Positions 8,777 to 21,992 of a stretch of DNA of 64,000 bases are shown piece after piece. The first letter of the stretch is position 1; every line of letters starts with the position of its first letter. The DNA comes from Linum tenue (Eukaryota; Streptophyta; Magnoliopsida; Malpighiales; Linaceae): positions 63,872,200-63,936,199 of the forward strand of contig CAMGYJ010000005.1 in NCBI GenBank assembly GCA_946122785.1, given 5' to 3'. The position numbers were made by a program, and so were the translations under genes. Below the pieces are notes generated by a model. It saw only the letters and a list, made by a program, of their open reading frames with translations, was not told the DNA's origin and did no database searches.

Positions 8777-10193
8777 TTTTGGTATCAGAGCCGACACTCC
8801 TCTGTTCCTTGGTCCCCAAGGAATACTGGAGTGACGATCTGAGTTTTTCAAGGTTTCATTTTTAAAGGAAAGGAAAAAGGGTGTCAGGTTAAAGGTTTGG
8901 TCAAACGAGTCAGGGTTCTTTTGAGAATTTTAGAATCTCCAGTTTATACTCAAATCATGATTAGGAAAATAACTCTAGGAGACCTTGCGAGGTGTTGATA
9001 CGTCTCGGGAGGGAGACAGAGTAGTTTCTTAAGAGGATCGTTTAGTGAAAACTCTTTCATGGGCGAGAGGAGAAGGTTCCAGACAACTCATATTCTTCTG
9101 GAATGCGAGCTGATCAGAATGAGGTTCAGTGAGAAGCAAAGTATCTAGTTCGTCGACATGCAGTAGCCAAGGGGTTACGGCAAATGACGACCATCATCTA
9201 GAGGAAAGGATGCAAGGAAGGTCTGTGAGTTCACGAGGATCGAACGTAGGGTTACGACCCAAGGACTAGTGGAAAGTTAGATTTTCAGTAATGCTCGGGG
9301 GCACACAAGAAAAGCAGAGGAGGATCGTAGACCTTATGGTTACAATAGGACACTGAGAAGAGGAACAGTGGAGCTGGGGAACCGGTCTGGCGACAAGCTT
9401 TGGAAAAGAAGGAGACCACCATCAAGATAAACGATGTAACGAATGAGGAGTGATTCGAGAGACCCTACAACTTACGGTAGCCACGGGAAGTCAAAAAAAA
9501 TACAAGGGACACAAGGAGTATCGCCAGACTAGGGTAGGTTAAGAGTTGCAATCTCGAAACTTGTCTAAGTAAAAGTCATTAAGCTAGGGGAGGAACGACA
9601 GGGAAGTAGAACGTTAAAGGGGAGTTTTAATAAAGGCCGGAGAAGCAAGTAGAATCTTCGAGGAGGAAGGGCGTGAAGCTACCAACCTGGGCTCGGGTAT
9701 CAAGCTATAAACAAGTATCGGTAAAGGGATTGTGCAAGTAAAGGAAGGATAGATTCATGTGGTAGAAGGAGTACCTAAGGTGGGACTTGGAGTTATGACG
9801 GTCAACAAATTTCGAGGTCGAAATTTTTCTTAAGGGGGGAGGAAAATGTGATACCTCGATTTCGATTTATGGTCCAACGATAAGTACTGAATGAGCTGGA
9901 GCAACAAACTGATTCGAAATTTTGTCTCATCACACCCTTGGACTGAGTGAGGGAATTAAAAAGTCAAGGAGCCATTCGAGGTTACTCGATGCTAAGGAGC
10001 TTGGTGAGAATACCTTTAATGGGCAAGAGGAAATATTAGAAGTGAGGTAGACTATACGGGACAAATAACGGACATCATCGAATTTTATTGAGTGAGAGTA
10101 AATTCTCAAGGCAAGTCAATGCAAGAATGAGGAGTATGGGAGAATGAGTCCGAGCAAATTTCGGGGACGAAATTTTTGTAAGGGTGGAGGAAA
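8777..10193 (+). mobile_element. Non-coding internal region, unit 2
   Basis: Near-identical to 5018-6434, again without coding capacity. The second internal polypurine tract is at 9830-9846, followed by TGTGATACC at 9847, and the LTR-adjacent one ends at 10193. Confidence 0.75.
8780..8792 (+). promoter_or_regulatory. Primer-binding site, initiator tRNA-Met, unit 2
   Basis: TGGTATCAGAGCC three bases after the end of LTR 2, as in unit 1. Confidence 0.85.
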
Positions 10194-12474
10194 TGTTACA
10201 CCCCGATCTTTCTAAGGGTTAAAATGACTATTTTACCCTTAGATGAATGTAACACCCCGACTTTGGGTTCAGGTTCGACCAAAATACGAAAACTGTTGGG
10301 TTAACGATTACGTACGAAGGGTTGCAACCGTGAATTAGTAATAATAATTTATTATATTATTATTAATAATTATTATAAAAATATAAATATATGTATATAA
10401 ATTGTGCAGGAGAGGGCCGAGCGGCCACTCCCCATCTCTCCAAACCCCATCAAATTCCCCACTCCCCCATATAAATCACTCCATCATTCTAATAAACCGA
10501 CATCATCTTCATGGCATCACCACAGCCTACATCGTTACAATCGGGAGGAAGGTGGAAAGATCAGAAGAAAGAGAAGGAGAGGTGGCCAGAGACAGATCAG
10601 CCGCAACGACGAGACTTACCTGCGACAACCCATCAGTTCGATCAACGGAGTACTTAGAGGGACTCGCTCTCTGCGTAGAAAAAATCAAGGTCGATGGGTG
10701 CGGTGGCGGTCTCGGGAGTCGGGAACCAATCGATCTCAAAGGTAAGGATCGAGTTCCCTTGAATATAATACAGTGGATGGTGATATGGATGCCTGATTGG
10801 GATTGGATTAAGTAGTGATTGCCTGATCGATTTCCCCTTGGCTTTGAAGAAGGGTTATGTTGATTTGGGTTTACCTTCTTCCGGACAGTGAGTAAGCAGC
10901 GGCCGTGGGCATTCATGGGGATTCGGACCATTCATTGACAACAGCAATAGGATGGCAACGACGATTCCACATGATTCTCGAGCGAGATCAAGAACAAGGT
11001 AACAAGTGCTTCCGTAAGTTTGGTTGAGGTCTAATGGGAAGTCTTCGTAAAAACTAGAGGGAGGGCTCGATGGGGAAGGATTGGATTCCAATAACGTGAG
11101 AGGTTTAAATGGGGTTAGATGTGCACGAATTTGGGACGTTGGTGAATGGTTGGGATAGAAATTCATGGACTTGCCGATAAATTAATTGCATTGAGCTGGG
11201 GACATGAGTGAAATTGATGGGTGAAGAAGGCTTGAATCTTATGGGTACACGTTAGGGATTAATAAACAAAGCTATATGGATGAATTCTAATTCATGGCTT
11301 TTACGTGTGCATGTGTCCTGGGGAGAATAACCCATGTCAAATGGCCTCAAGGAAGAAAATCAAATAGGGATTCTTCACATTGGTTTGCATAGCACATTGA
11401 AGGGTAACTCAAGTCAATCGACCTTAAAATAAGGTGAGTGTAAAGGGGGTAAATTCTACGCCTTACGTATTTTCAAGTATTTGCCTTACATGTTTTAAGT
11501 ATTTGTCTTACGTGAAGTTTATGTGCACTGCTTGATTTATGATTGTCTTGATTATGCATGCTTCGACTTGAGTTATTGTTTGAGCGTTTCAATATCTACA
11601 TTTAAGCATTTAAGTTTCTGTTCATACGACGTTTAAGAAAGAGTATTTTAATACTTCACCGCTTAATAAGTTATGGTGATAAGAACAAGAGAAAGTCACG
11701 AGTAAGAATAAGTTAGCCTCGCTTAGCTAGCCACTAGCTAGAAGGATTCCTACCGGATGGTGATAAGGTCCGCGGTAGTTGATCACTACCGGATGGTGAT
11801 ACGTTCCGCGGTAGTTGGTCAGGCGTGGAGCCGGACGGTGATAAGTTCCGCGGTATCCATTGCCTCGGTTTAGGTGTGCTACCGGATGGTGATACGTTCC
11901 GCGGTAGTCACACCGTAGTTTGACACCGGATGGTGATTCGTTCCGCGGTGATCAAACCCATTTGAGGGGCACCCCATTGTGAGGGTAGTCATGTTTAAGA
12001 AATAAGAAAGTTAGTAAGGCTAGTAGTGGCGCCAGCTAAGTCGAGGTAGGGGCCCCACAATAAGATAATGGAAGAAATAATACGTTTTTAAGAGTTAAAG
12101 TTTAAAGGCGGAAGTACAAACCATTCCCTAAGTTTAAGTAAGTGTTTTAAGCAGAGTGCTGATGTATTAAAAGTAATAAACGTAAGGGCGTAGACTGACC
12201 CCATCTCACTCACCAGTTTGAAGAGTACTAAGAGGAGTTAGAGAGCAGCGAGCTTGAGAGGAGCAAGGCAAGGCGAGCAGCCGCACCAGCATTGACGATA
12301 TGTCCCGGAATTAAGCAAGGAGTTATAGTTTGTTTAGTCAGTTGTGTTTATGATAATGAGTATAACTGGAGGTTCAAAGTTTGAGGTTTATTAACTATGC
12401 ATTTGAGTTTTGCCCACGTGTTTAGGGCATTGCATTTGACGTTTTCTTGGGAATGTTTAAATTTTTAAGCTTTG
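10194..12474 (+). repeat. LTR 3, truncated at its 3' end
   Basis: Follows the same sequence as LTRs 1 and 2 until AATTTTTAAGCTTTG near 12474. The last part of the LTR is missing. A short GGTATCAGA follows, matching the start of the primer site, so a deletion joined the LTR to the primer site through shared T/G bases. Hairpin repeats are at 11752-11953. Confidence 0.8.
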
Positions 12475-12483
12475 GTATCAGAT
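12475..12483 (+). other. Junction between truncated LTR 3 and the inverted copy
   Basis: GGTATCAGA, the beginning of a primer-binding site, is followed at once by sequence complementary to the inside of the LTR (TGGGTTTG..CACCGCGG). This is the turn-around point of the inversion. Confidence 0.7.
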
Positions 12484-14251
12484 GGGTTTGTTCACCGCGG
12501 AACGAATCACCATCCGGTGTCAAACTACGGTGTGACTACCGCGGAACGTATCACCATCCGGTAGCACACCTAAACCGAGGCAATGGATACCGCGGAACTT
12601 ATCACCGTCCGGCTCCACGCCTGACCAACTACCGCGGAACGTATCACCATCCGGTAGTGATCATCTACCGCGGAACTTATCACCATCCGGTAGGAATCCT
12701 TCTAGCTAGTGGCTAGCTAAGCGAGGCTAACTTATTCTTACTCGTGACTTTCTCTTGTTCTTATCACCATAACTTATTAAGCGGTGAAGTATTAAAATAC
12801 TCTTTCTTAAACGTCGTATGAACAGAAACTTAAATGCTTAAATGTAGATATTGAAACGCTCAAACAATAACTCAAGTCGAAGCATGCATAATCAAGACAA
12901 TCATAAATCAAGCAGTGCACATAAACTTCACGTAAGACAAATACTTAAAACATGTAAGGCAAATACTTGAAAATACGTAAGGCGTAGAATTTACCCCCTT
13001 TACACTCACCTTATTTTAAGGTCGATTGACTTGAGTTACCCTTCAATGTGCTATGCAAACCAATGTGAAGAATCCCTATTTGATTTTCTTCCTTGAGGCC
13101 ATTTGACATGGGTTATTCTCCCCAGGACACATGCACACGTAAAAGCCATGAATTAGAATTCATCCATATAGCTTTGTTTATTAATCCCTAACGTGTACCC
13201 ATAAGATTCAAGCCTTCTTCACCCATCAATTTCACTCATGTCCCCAGCTCAATGCAATTAATTAATCGGCAAGTCCATGAATTTCTATCCCAACCATTCA
13301 TCAACGTCCCAAATTCGTGCACATCTAACCCCATTTAAACCTCTCACGTTATTGGAATCCAATCCTTCCCCATCGAGCCCTCCCTCTAGTTTTTACGAAC
13401 ACTTCCCATTAGACCTCAACAAAACTTACGGAAGCACTTGTTACCTTGTTCTTGATCTCGCTCGAGAATCATGTAGAATCGTCGTTGCCATCCTACTGCT
13501 GTTGTCAATGAATGGTCCGAATCCCCATGAATGCCCACGGCCGCTGCTTACTCACTGTCCGGAAGAAGGTAAACCCAAATCAACATAACCCTTCTTCAAA
13601 GCCAAGGGGAAATCGATCAGGCAATCACTACTTAATCCAATCCCAATCAGGCATCCATATCACCATCCACTGTATTATATTCAAGGGAACTCGATTCTTA
13701 CCTTTGAGATCGATTGGTTCCCGACTCCCGAGACCGCCACCGCACCCATCGACCTTGATTTTTTCTACGCAGAGAGCGAGTCCCTCTAAGTACTCCGTTG
13801 ATCGAACTGTTGGGTTGTCGCAGGTAAGTCTCGTCGTTGCGGCTGATCTGTCTCTGGCCACCTCTCCTTCTCTTTCTTCTGATCTTTCCACCTTCTCCTC
13901 CCGATTGTAAAGATGTAGGCTGTGGTGATGCCATGAAGATGATGTCGTTTTATTAGAATGATGGAGTGATTTATATGGGGGAGTGGGGAATTTGATGGGG
14001 TTTGGAGAGATGGGGAGTGGCCGCTCGGCCCTCTCCTGCACAATTTATATACATATATTTTTATTTTTATAATAATTAGTAATAATAATATAATAAATTA
14101 TTATTACTAATTCACGGTTGCAACCCTTCGTACGTAATCGTTAACCCAACAGTTTTCGTATTTTGGTCGAACCTGAACCCAAAGTCGGGGTGTTACATTC
14201 ATCTAAGGGTAAAATAGTCATTTTAACCCTTAGAAAGATCGGGGTGTAACA
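12484..14251 (-). repeat. Partial inverted LTR 4
   Basis: Reverse complement of an LTR from its U3 start (14251 on the minus strand, TGTTACACC) to just beyond the fifth hairpin repeat. The rest of the LTR and any primer site are absent. Its hairpin repeats lie at 12493-12693. Confidence 0.8.
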
Positions 14252-14599
14252 TTTCCTCCACCCTTACAAAAATTTCGTCCCCGAAATTTGCTCGGACTCA
14301 TTCTCCCATACTCCTCATTCTTGCATTGACTTGCCTTGAGAATTTACTCTCACTCAATAAAATTCGATGATGTCCGTTATTTGTCCCGTATAGTCTACCT
14401 CACTTCTAATATTTCCTCTTGCCCATAAAAGGTATTCTTACCAAGCTCCTTAGCATCGAGTAACCTCGAATGGCTCCTCGACCTTTTTAATTCCCTCACT
14501 CAATCCAAGGGTGTGATGAGACAAAATTTTGAATCAGTTTGTTGCTCCAGCTCATTCAGTACTTATCGTTGGACCATAAATCGAAATCGAGGTATCACA
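14252..14599 (-). mobile_element. Inverted internal segment forming the right end of the composite
   Basis: Reverse complement of 6087-6434, from the second polypurine tract's TGTGATACC (14599) to the LTR-adjacent tract (14252-14266). The insertion ends exactly at this TG, next to the target duplication. Confidence 0.8.
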
Positions 14600-14604
14600 G
14601 CAGT

Positions 14605-14956
14605 TAAGCGAGTGCCAAGCCAACAATTAAAACACGGGCGGACAGAGGTCAAAACACGGCCGTGTTTTGAACCCCTGCTGCCCGTGTTTTCAATGCCGAC
14701 CCAATTTGCCTGATTTCAAAATTCCAATTTCAAACCACCAAGACTCATTCGTGCCCCGGCTCTAAAATTTACCCAATCGCACATTAAAAAGAACCGCCCG
14801 AGGCACGAAATACTTTCCAGACAGACTCAAAGACTCAAAAACCGACAAAAATGAAATAAATAAAAAAAAAACAAAGGGTAGAAATGCAAACCGTGGTGGG
14901 GTTGCCTCCCCACAAGCGCTTCTTTACCGTCTTTTAGCTGGATGCCCATGGTGGAA
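14605..14956 (-). mobile_element. Old Athila sequence between pol and the env promoter region
   Basis: Continues the interrupted palindrome cluster, including the perfect 22-bp palindrome TCAAAACACGGCCGTGTTTTGA at 14649-14670. It ends in GTGGTGGGGTTGCCTCCCCAC next to the pol stop, shared with 36660-36690 of the intact copy. No coding sequence is seen. Confidence 0.65.
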
Positions 14957-17900
14957 CTAAGGGTCCGCGAGTTCCACTACCAACTCCGCACGTTCGACCT
15001 CGTCTCCCAGGTAGAGCTTGAGACGATGGCCATTCACTTTAAACGGCTCAGTTTGCTGGTTGGCAATTTCGATTGTGCCATACGGGAACACCTGTGTGAC
15101 CGTGAACGGTCCAGACCGCCGGGAGCGGAGTTTCCCGGGAAAGAGCTTCAGGCGAGAGTTATAAAGGAGAACTCGATCACCAACCTGGAACTCTTTCGGA
15201 CCCCGCAACCGTGCATCGTGTAGGCGCTTAGTGCGCTCCTTGTACAGCTTGGTGTTCTCATAGGCGTGGTAACGCCACTCTTCCAGCTCCAACATCTGCA
15301 TTTTTCGCTCAATACCTGCAACACGAACATCCAAGTTGAGCAGCTTAAGGGCCCAGAAGGCCTTGTGCTCTAGCTCCACGGGCAAATGGCATGCCTTTCC
15401 ATAGACAAGCCGGTACGGTGAAGTACCAATGGAAGTCTTGTAGGCAGTGCGATACGCCAGAGAGCATCATCGAGCTTGGTGGACCAATCTTTGCGGGACT
15501 GATCCACCGTTTTCTCCAGGATCCGCTTGAGCTCCCGGTTCGTCAGCTCGGCCTGGCCACTGGTCTGAGGATGATAGGCCACGGACACCTTGTGAGTCAC
15601 ACCATAGCGAGACAGTAGTTTATCAAATTGGCCCTGGAAATGGGTGCCTCTATCGCTTATGATGGCTCTAGGTGTCCCGAACCGGGAGAATAGCTGCTTC
15701 AAAAACCACAAACACGTCTAGCATCATTAGTGGGCAAAGCTTGCGCCTCAGCCCACCTAGAGACGTAGTCAACAGCAACCAGAATATAGGTATTACCAAA
15801 AGATGGAGGGAAGGGGCCCATGAAGTCGATACCCCAGACATCAAAAATCTCACAAGTTATAAACACATTCTGGGGCATCTCATCACGGGCAGAGATGTTA
15901 CCTGACCTCTGGCATCGGTCGCACCTGCGTGCGAAGGCGTCTGCATCCTTGAAGAGCGTGGGCCAGTAAAAGCCCGACTGGAGCACCTTCCTCGCCGTGC
16001 GGTTTCCTCCGTGATGACCGCCAGTAGGTCCCTCATGACAGTGAGATAGAATGCCCTCCATCTCACTCTCCATAACACAACGACGGATGATCCCGTCGGC
16101 TCCGATCCGAAAAAGATGAGGGTCATCCCAGAAGTAGTGCTTCAGATCGGAGAAAAACTTCCTCTTGGTGAGTTGTCATCCCCTTGGGCAGCTGCTGGCC
16201 CACCAAATAGTTCGCAAAATCAGAATACCAGGGGGTGACACTCTCCACCAAGCACATCATCATCAGTCTCTCATCTGGGAAGGAGTCGTCGATCTCCTCC
16301 ACGAGGTTGTCCGCAGGAGGTGCGTCCAACCGGGAGAGGTGATCAGCTGCAACATTTTCTGCTCCCTTCTTGTCCCGGATCTCAATATCAAACTCCTGCA
16401 GTAATAAGATCCATCGTATGAGCCTAGGCTTGGCATCGGCCTTGCTCATCAGGTATCGAATCGCGGAGTGATCTGTGTACACGGTCACATGGGACAAGAC
16501 CAGATAGGGGCGAAATTTATCGAAGGCAAACACCACTGCAAGCAGCTCCTTCTCTGTGGTGGTGTAGTTCTCCTGGGCATCATTGAGGGTCTTCGAGGCG
16601 TAGTAGATAGGTCGGAAGTGTTGATCTCGCCTCTGCCCCAAAACAGCTCCAACAGCAAAGTCACTGGCGTCGCACATCAGCTCAAATGGTAGGGACCAGT
16701 CAGGAACAACCATGATAGGAGCTGGGTGAGCTTCTCCTTCAAGGTTGTGAACGCCGCTGTGCAAGCATCAGTGAACTGGAAGGGGGCATCCTTCTCCAGA
16801 AGCTTAGTTAGGGGCAGGGCGATCTTCGAGAAATCCTTGATGAACCGCCTATAGAACCCTGCATGGCCAAGAAAACTCCGGATCCCCTTAACAGATGTAG
16901 GAGGAGGCAGCTTGCTGATAGTCTCGATCTTTGCTCTGTCCACCTCAATCCCCATCTTGGAGATCTTGTGCCCAAGAACTATGCCTTCTCGAACCATGAA
17001 GTGACACTTCTCCCAACTCAGTGCCAGGTTCGTTTCTTCACACCGTTTAAGAACAAGTTCCAGGTTATGGAGACAGTGAGAGAATGAGTCTCCATAAACC
17101 GAGAAATCGTCCATAAACACCTCCATATCTCGCCGACCAGACGGTCAAAGATGGCGAGCATGCATCGCTGAAAAGTGGCGGGGTTTGCATAGCCCGAATG
17201 GAATCCTCCGGTAAGCAAATGTGCCGAAGGGGCAGGTGAAAGTGGTCTTCGCCTGGTCCTCCGGTGCAATAGGGATCTGAAAGTACCCGGACATCCCATC
17301 CAAGAACAGTAGAACTCGTGCCCCGCCAATCTCTCCAGCATCTGATCAATGAACAGCGGGAAATGGTCCTTCCGAGTGGCGTCGTTGAGACGCCGATAGT
17401 CGATGCAACACGGTACCCAGTCACCGTGCGCATCGGGATGAGCTCGTTCTTCTCGTTAGGCACCACGGTCATCCCACCCTTTTTGGGCACCACCTGGGTG
17501 GGACTGACCCACTCGCTGTCAGAAATGGCGAAGATGATCCCCGCGTCCATCAGCTTCACGATCTCTGCCCGAACCACAGCCTCCAGGTTCGGTGTCAATC
17601 TCCTCTGCGGCTGCCTCACTGGCCGCATCTCATCCTCCAGCAGTATCCGGTGGGAGCAAAAGGAGGGGCTGATCCCCCGATGTCTGTGATCTTCCATGCT
17701 AAAGCTCGCTCGTACTGCTTCAGCAAGGCCACCAGTCTGGTCTTCTGCTCGGGTGTGAGGGTCGAGCTGATGATGACTGGCAGCTTATTCCCCTCCCGGA
17801 GAAATGCATACTCCAAATGAGGAGGGAGGGGCTTAAGCTCCAGCTCTGGTGGTTCCTCCAAGGAGGTGTGATGCGGGGAGGATGAGATCGGTTTAAACAG

Positions 17901-20900
17901 CCTGTCGCCCTCCAAGAAGGGGCCACTCTCCAACGCGGCCAACTGCTCCGCCAGCTGCGGCTCCTGCGATGCCTGCTCACCTAGCAAAATACAACGCTCA
18001 AGAGCATCATCAGTACCCGCACTCGTTATGGCGAGTGCGGTCTCAAATCGTAAGCACATCACAGTAATCTATGTCATCATGCAAATGAGAGTGTTCCCAT
18101 TCTCAGACACAGAAAAAGTAGCTGTTCATCACCAGCACGCAGAATCAATTTACCACTATGCACATCAATAAGCGCCTTGGCGGTGGCGAGAAATGGTCTA
18201 CCCAAAATCAAAGGCACATCCACATCCTCATTTATATCCAAAATAACAAAATCAACAGGATATGTGAATGCACCACATTAACAAGCAAGTCCTCATGATA
18301 CCCCTAGGATGCACGATAGAACGATCAGCTAACTGAATGCTCATCCTAGTAGCTCTAGGTTCACCTAGGTCTAGCTTCTTAAACAATTTATAGGGCATGA
18401 CATTTATGCTAGCGCCTAGGTCCGCCAAGGACTTTCCTACATGCATGCTGCCAATAACAAGAGGGATAGTGAAACTCCCTGGGTCTTTGCGCTTCTCGGG
18501 CAGCTTGTTCTGCAGGATAGCAGAACACTCCTCGCTGAGCATCACTGTCGAAAGATCCCCAAGTTTCTTCTTGTTGGTGAGGAGGTCTTTCATGAACTTG
18601 GCATACTTGGGCATCTTCGACAGTGCCTCCACGAACGGCATGCTGATGTTGACCTGCTTCAACATTGCCATGAACTTGGCAAACTCTGTCTCCAGCTTGT
18701 CTTTATGAAGTCGAGTGGGGAAGGGCAGCTGGGGTGTATGCTCCTTAACCACAGGCTGCGGCTTGGGAGCAGGTGCTTTGCTGCCTTCCCCCACTTCTGC
18801 AGTATCAGCTGGAGGTGTTGAAGCAGGTAGTGGGTCGTCTCGCCTGGGCTGGCAGGAGCAGCAGATATGGTCTTGCCACTCCTGGTGGTGATGGCGTCCA
18901 GCTGCTGGAGAGGTCACGAGGGTTGGAACAGTGGTGGCAGGCAGAGTCCCCGGTGCCCTGGTAGTGTTCTGGCGAGCTAAGCTCCCAATCTGATTCTGTA
19001 GATCTTGCAGAATGGCACCTTGGTTTCTCTGGCCTGCCTCCAGTGAGGCTATGTTCTGATCCATCCTCGTGAAATTCGCCTGGCTGGTGGTCATGAATGC
19101 CTGCAAAATATTCTTCAGATCAGCCATCTGATTATCTGGAGCTGCGGCTGCTGGAGGCTGGGCATACTGCGCTGGGGCTGCTGGAATGGCTGCCCTTGCC
19201 TAGGCTGGTAGGGCTGCTGCTGTGGTGGTGGCCCCTGCCTAGCCTGGAAGGGCTGCCTCTGCTGAAAACCACCCGCTGGTGCTGGGAAACCAGGTGGTTT
19301 TGTTTGCTGCTCCAGGCGAAGTTGGGATGCTGGCGCCATCCCTCATTGTAGGTATTGCTGTATGGGTCCAGGCGCCGAGCATTGGCGATGAAGTCCACCT
19401 GCTCTTGGGGAGTAGAGGACTCCCTCATAGACTGACAATCCTCCACCAGGTGGTTCGGGCTCTCACACCACTGACACTGAGCTACTGGAGGCGTAGCTAC
19501 ACCTCGGCCCGGAAGGAGACTGTGGGCTGCTTCAATGTCTGCACCAACTCAGCCACCTGCTGCTCTAACCCGGACCTGGCCTCCATAGCGTGCACACCCG
19601 GTCCCGGGAATTCTGCCTCTGCTGCTCTGCCCCCAGGAATGATCGCGGGAAGCCAAGGTACTGATCATCTGGTTCAGCTCGGGTGGAGTCTTAGTGAGAA
19701 TATCCCCTCCTGGGCATAGAGACTCGATCACCCTCTGGCTGTCTGGGTGAGGGCACTGTAGAAGTTCCCCACTGTGAATGCATCACTGAAGCCATGATGG
19801 GGACGCTGCCAGAAATATCCCATATACCGCTCCCATGCATCACGAAGTGACTCATCTGGCTCTTGGCGGAAGTGAGTGATCTCCCGCTGAATCTCTTTTG
19901 GTCTTCGATGCCGGATAGTACCTGTGCACGAACTTGTATGCCAGATCGTCCCAAGAAGTGATGGACAATGGGGGCTGGGTCTCCAACCACCTCTTAGCAT
20001 TCCCTGCCAGAGAATGGGGGAAGAGGTGAAGGCGGATTGCGTCATCCGGAACACCATTCAGCTTGAACCCGTTCGTCAGCTGCAGAAAACGGGAAAGATG
20101 TGCTCGGGCTTCCTCATCCTTCAAACCATGGAACTGGATAGATGATGTAATGAGTTGAATCCAGCATGGCTTGATCTCGAGGTTGTTCGCTGGGATGGGC
20201 GGATAGAGGATGACCGGGCGGATGTCAGCAATCCGTGGAGTGTAGTAGTACTCCAAGGTGGGACCCGGCGGTGGTGGTGGATGCTGATTCACCGGGGGAG
20301 CCTGTCGAGCATTCCCCGGTTGTGGGTTGTCTTCCCCTTCCATCTCGTACTCGTCCTCGGATTCGCTGCTCAATTGGCCGTCTCTGTGCTCCACCGTAGC
20401 CAGTCTAGCTCGTGTTGTCTCCGAAGTTGGTTGCAGGTTGACACGCCAAAACACAACACCAAACTGCGACCAAGTGTAATCGCAGTCCGGGAATGCGGTA
20501 ACAGGCAAGTTCAATTATCAACCCGGGGTCTAGATCTACTGCTTACTCCGTGATTCTCTATTATCTAGCAAACTAGTTTGAGTGATTGTTGTTAAAAGTA
20601 AAAGCATCAAGAAAGCAGTAAATTGTTCGGTTTTCAAAGTCAGGAAAGAGTCACTCGGGATTGAGTCCCCCTAGCCCCTTAGTTAGGTTCAATTGCAATT
20701 CCCTGGGTTGATTTACTGTTGATTAGACTGCGGAAGATCCGATAGTAGCTTGGAATCTCTTAAGCTGACCAAGCCCTCTCAGTCTAACTACCCGGCAGAC
20801 GACTAGTCTTCACCGGGATAGAAAGCTGAGGCTATGAACACAGAACTCCACTACTGGAGCCGAGAACACCAGTACAAAGAAGTAAACTGGCTAACTCTCG

Positions 20901-21844
20901 TATAGCCAATCTCCTACTATCGAATGAAGAGGCTCTAACAACCTAATCAGATTCTATCTATCTCAGGTTGCAGCAGAAATTGAGAAAAGCTGATCAGACT
21001 CCAATCAATTCAATAAACATGCGTCATTCGATTAAAATCAAACAGTAATATCATCCCAAGTCATTACAATCAAATCCCTAACACAAGGAACTAGGGTTCT
21101 TCATACCAAGTGAGAGAAGGGTTCTACTCCATAGAGAGAGAAGAGAAAACAAGAATCGGATTAGTCATACTCATAACGATGAGGATAATCTGCTCTGGGA
21201 CGATGATTTCCACTCCTATGACGATCTCCAAGCTCGATTCGATGAAATCCAGCTCTCGGACAGCTTCTAGGATGTGTTCTTCGCACTTTCTCTCTCTAGG
21301 GCTCTGTTTTTGCTCTGAAAACACGATTCTCTCACTTTTGGCTCGGAATAGGCTCTAAAACCAGGCTTTCCCGACTCGCGTGGCCAGGGTGCACGGCCGT
21401 GCATATCACCATTCTGGCCGTGCAACTCAAAACGCAGCGTGTCATTTAGTTCGACCTCAGGCTTCTCGCACGGCCAGGGTGCACGGCCGTGCGATCTTCA
21501 GGGGTTGCCCGTGCGTGGCCTCGGCGTAAAGCGCACGGCCATATTGCTCACGTGCACGGCCGTGCGTCTCCCTGGTCTGCCCGTGCAGCTCCCCAAAAAC
21601 CTCGCCATTCGTCCGTTCTTCGTCCAATCGACCCCAGACTCGCTCCTAAGCCTTCATTCACGTACTAGGACCTGAAATATCACAAACAAGCACAACCTAG
21701 CGTGAAATCGGCCTAAAACACGAGAATCAACACCTCAAACGGTGTAAGAACGGGGGTAAAAACATGTGTAAATGACGGTCTATCACAGGTGCGTTCAATC
21801 TCTGGATCCAACGGCAGTAAACCTCCCGACTGGCTACGGGTCAT
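14957..21844 (-). pseudogene. Decayed Athila gag-pol, interrupted by a solo LTR
   Basis: Reading from MTRSQSGG at 21844 to the TAG at 14957, this matches the intact 1861-codon gag-pol at 36730-42315 along its length. Gag (about 21844-18700) is split by the solo LTR 20439-21785. Protease [11 protein letters not shown] is near 18400, the reverse transcriptase FMDDFSVYG near 17115, RNase H from about 16700, the integrase zinc finger near 16000 and the integrase core through 15500. Single-base deletions relative to the intact copy are visible near 17407 (before CIDYRR) and 17300 (in FLDGMSG), with others in gag and the RT/RNase H junction. It can make no polyprotein. It is the older relative of the array at 33457-52871. 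Confidence 0.85.
20439..21785 (-). mobile_element. Solo Athila LTR inserted in gag
   Basis: Starts TGACACGCC and ends CTATCA on the plus strand, flanked by CAGGT at 20434-20438 and 21786-21790. Removing it and one CAGGT restores continuous gag sequence. No internal region remains, so the element was lost by LTR-LTR recombination. It carries GCACGGCCGTGC palindromes at about 21390-21580, and is a diverged subfamily relative to 33457-34872. Confidence 0.85.
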
Positions 21845-21968
21845 GCACTATCTGCACACAATCAAGCAATGCAAACCCGTGAAGGCACAAGTGGGAAAGA
21901 ACAAACACTCAATGCGAAAATGAAAATGCTAAAGTAACAGAAATCACTTTTCTTCAACAACCTAGCCG

Positions 21969-21986
21969 TCCCCGGCAATGGCGCCA
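21969..21986 (-). promoter_or_regulatory. Primer-binding site, tRNA-Asp, old Athila
   Basis: The plus strand TCCCCGGCAATGGCGCCA equals the 3' end of plant tRNA-Asp except for one A where CAACGG is expected. It lies six bases from the LTR. Athila elements are known to use tRNA-Asp. Confidence 0.8.
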
Positions 21987-21992
21987 AAAACT

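Larger units (their letters stand above)
2676..14599. mobile_element. Rearranged non-autonomous LTR element: three tandem LTRs plus a truncated inverted copy
   Basis: Starts TGTTACACC at 2676 and ends TATCACA at 14599. The 5-bp GCAGT at 2671-2675 is repeated at 14600-14604 as a target-site duplication, so the whole 11,924-bp block appears to have inserted as one unit. Order: LTR, internal, LTR, internal, truncated LTR (all plus), then an inverted partial LTR and 348 bp of inverted internal sequence. Direct units start exactly 3759 bp apart (2676, 6435, 10194). There is no gag or pol, so it depends on a partner element. The iMet primer site, the TGTAACACCCCGA-type LTR end and the motif CGGGGACGAAATTTTTGTAAGGGTGG before the LTR resemble Tekay/Del chromoviruses, which is the inferred helper lineage. 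Confidence 0.8.
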
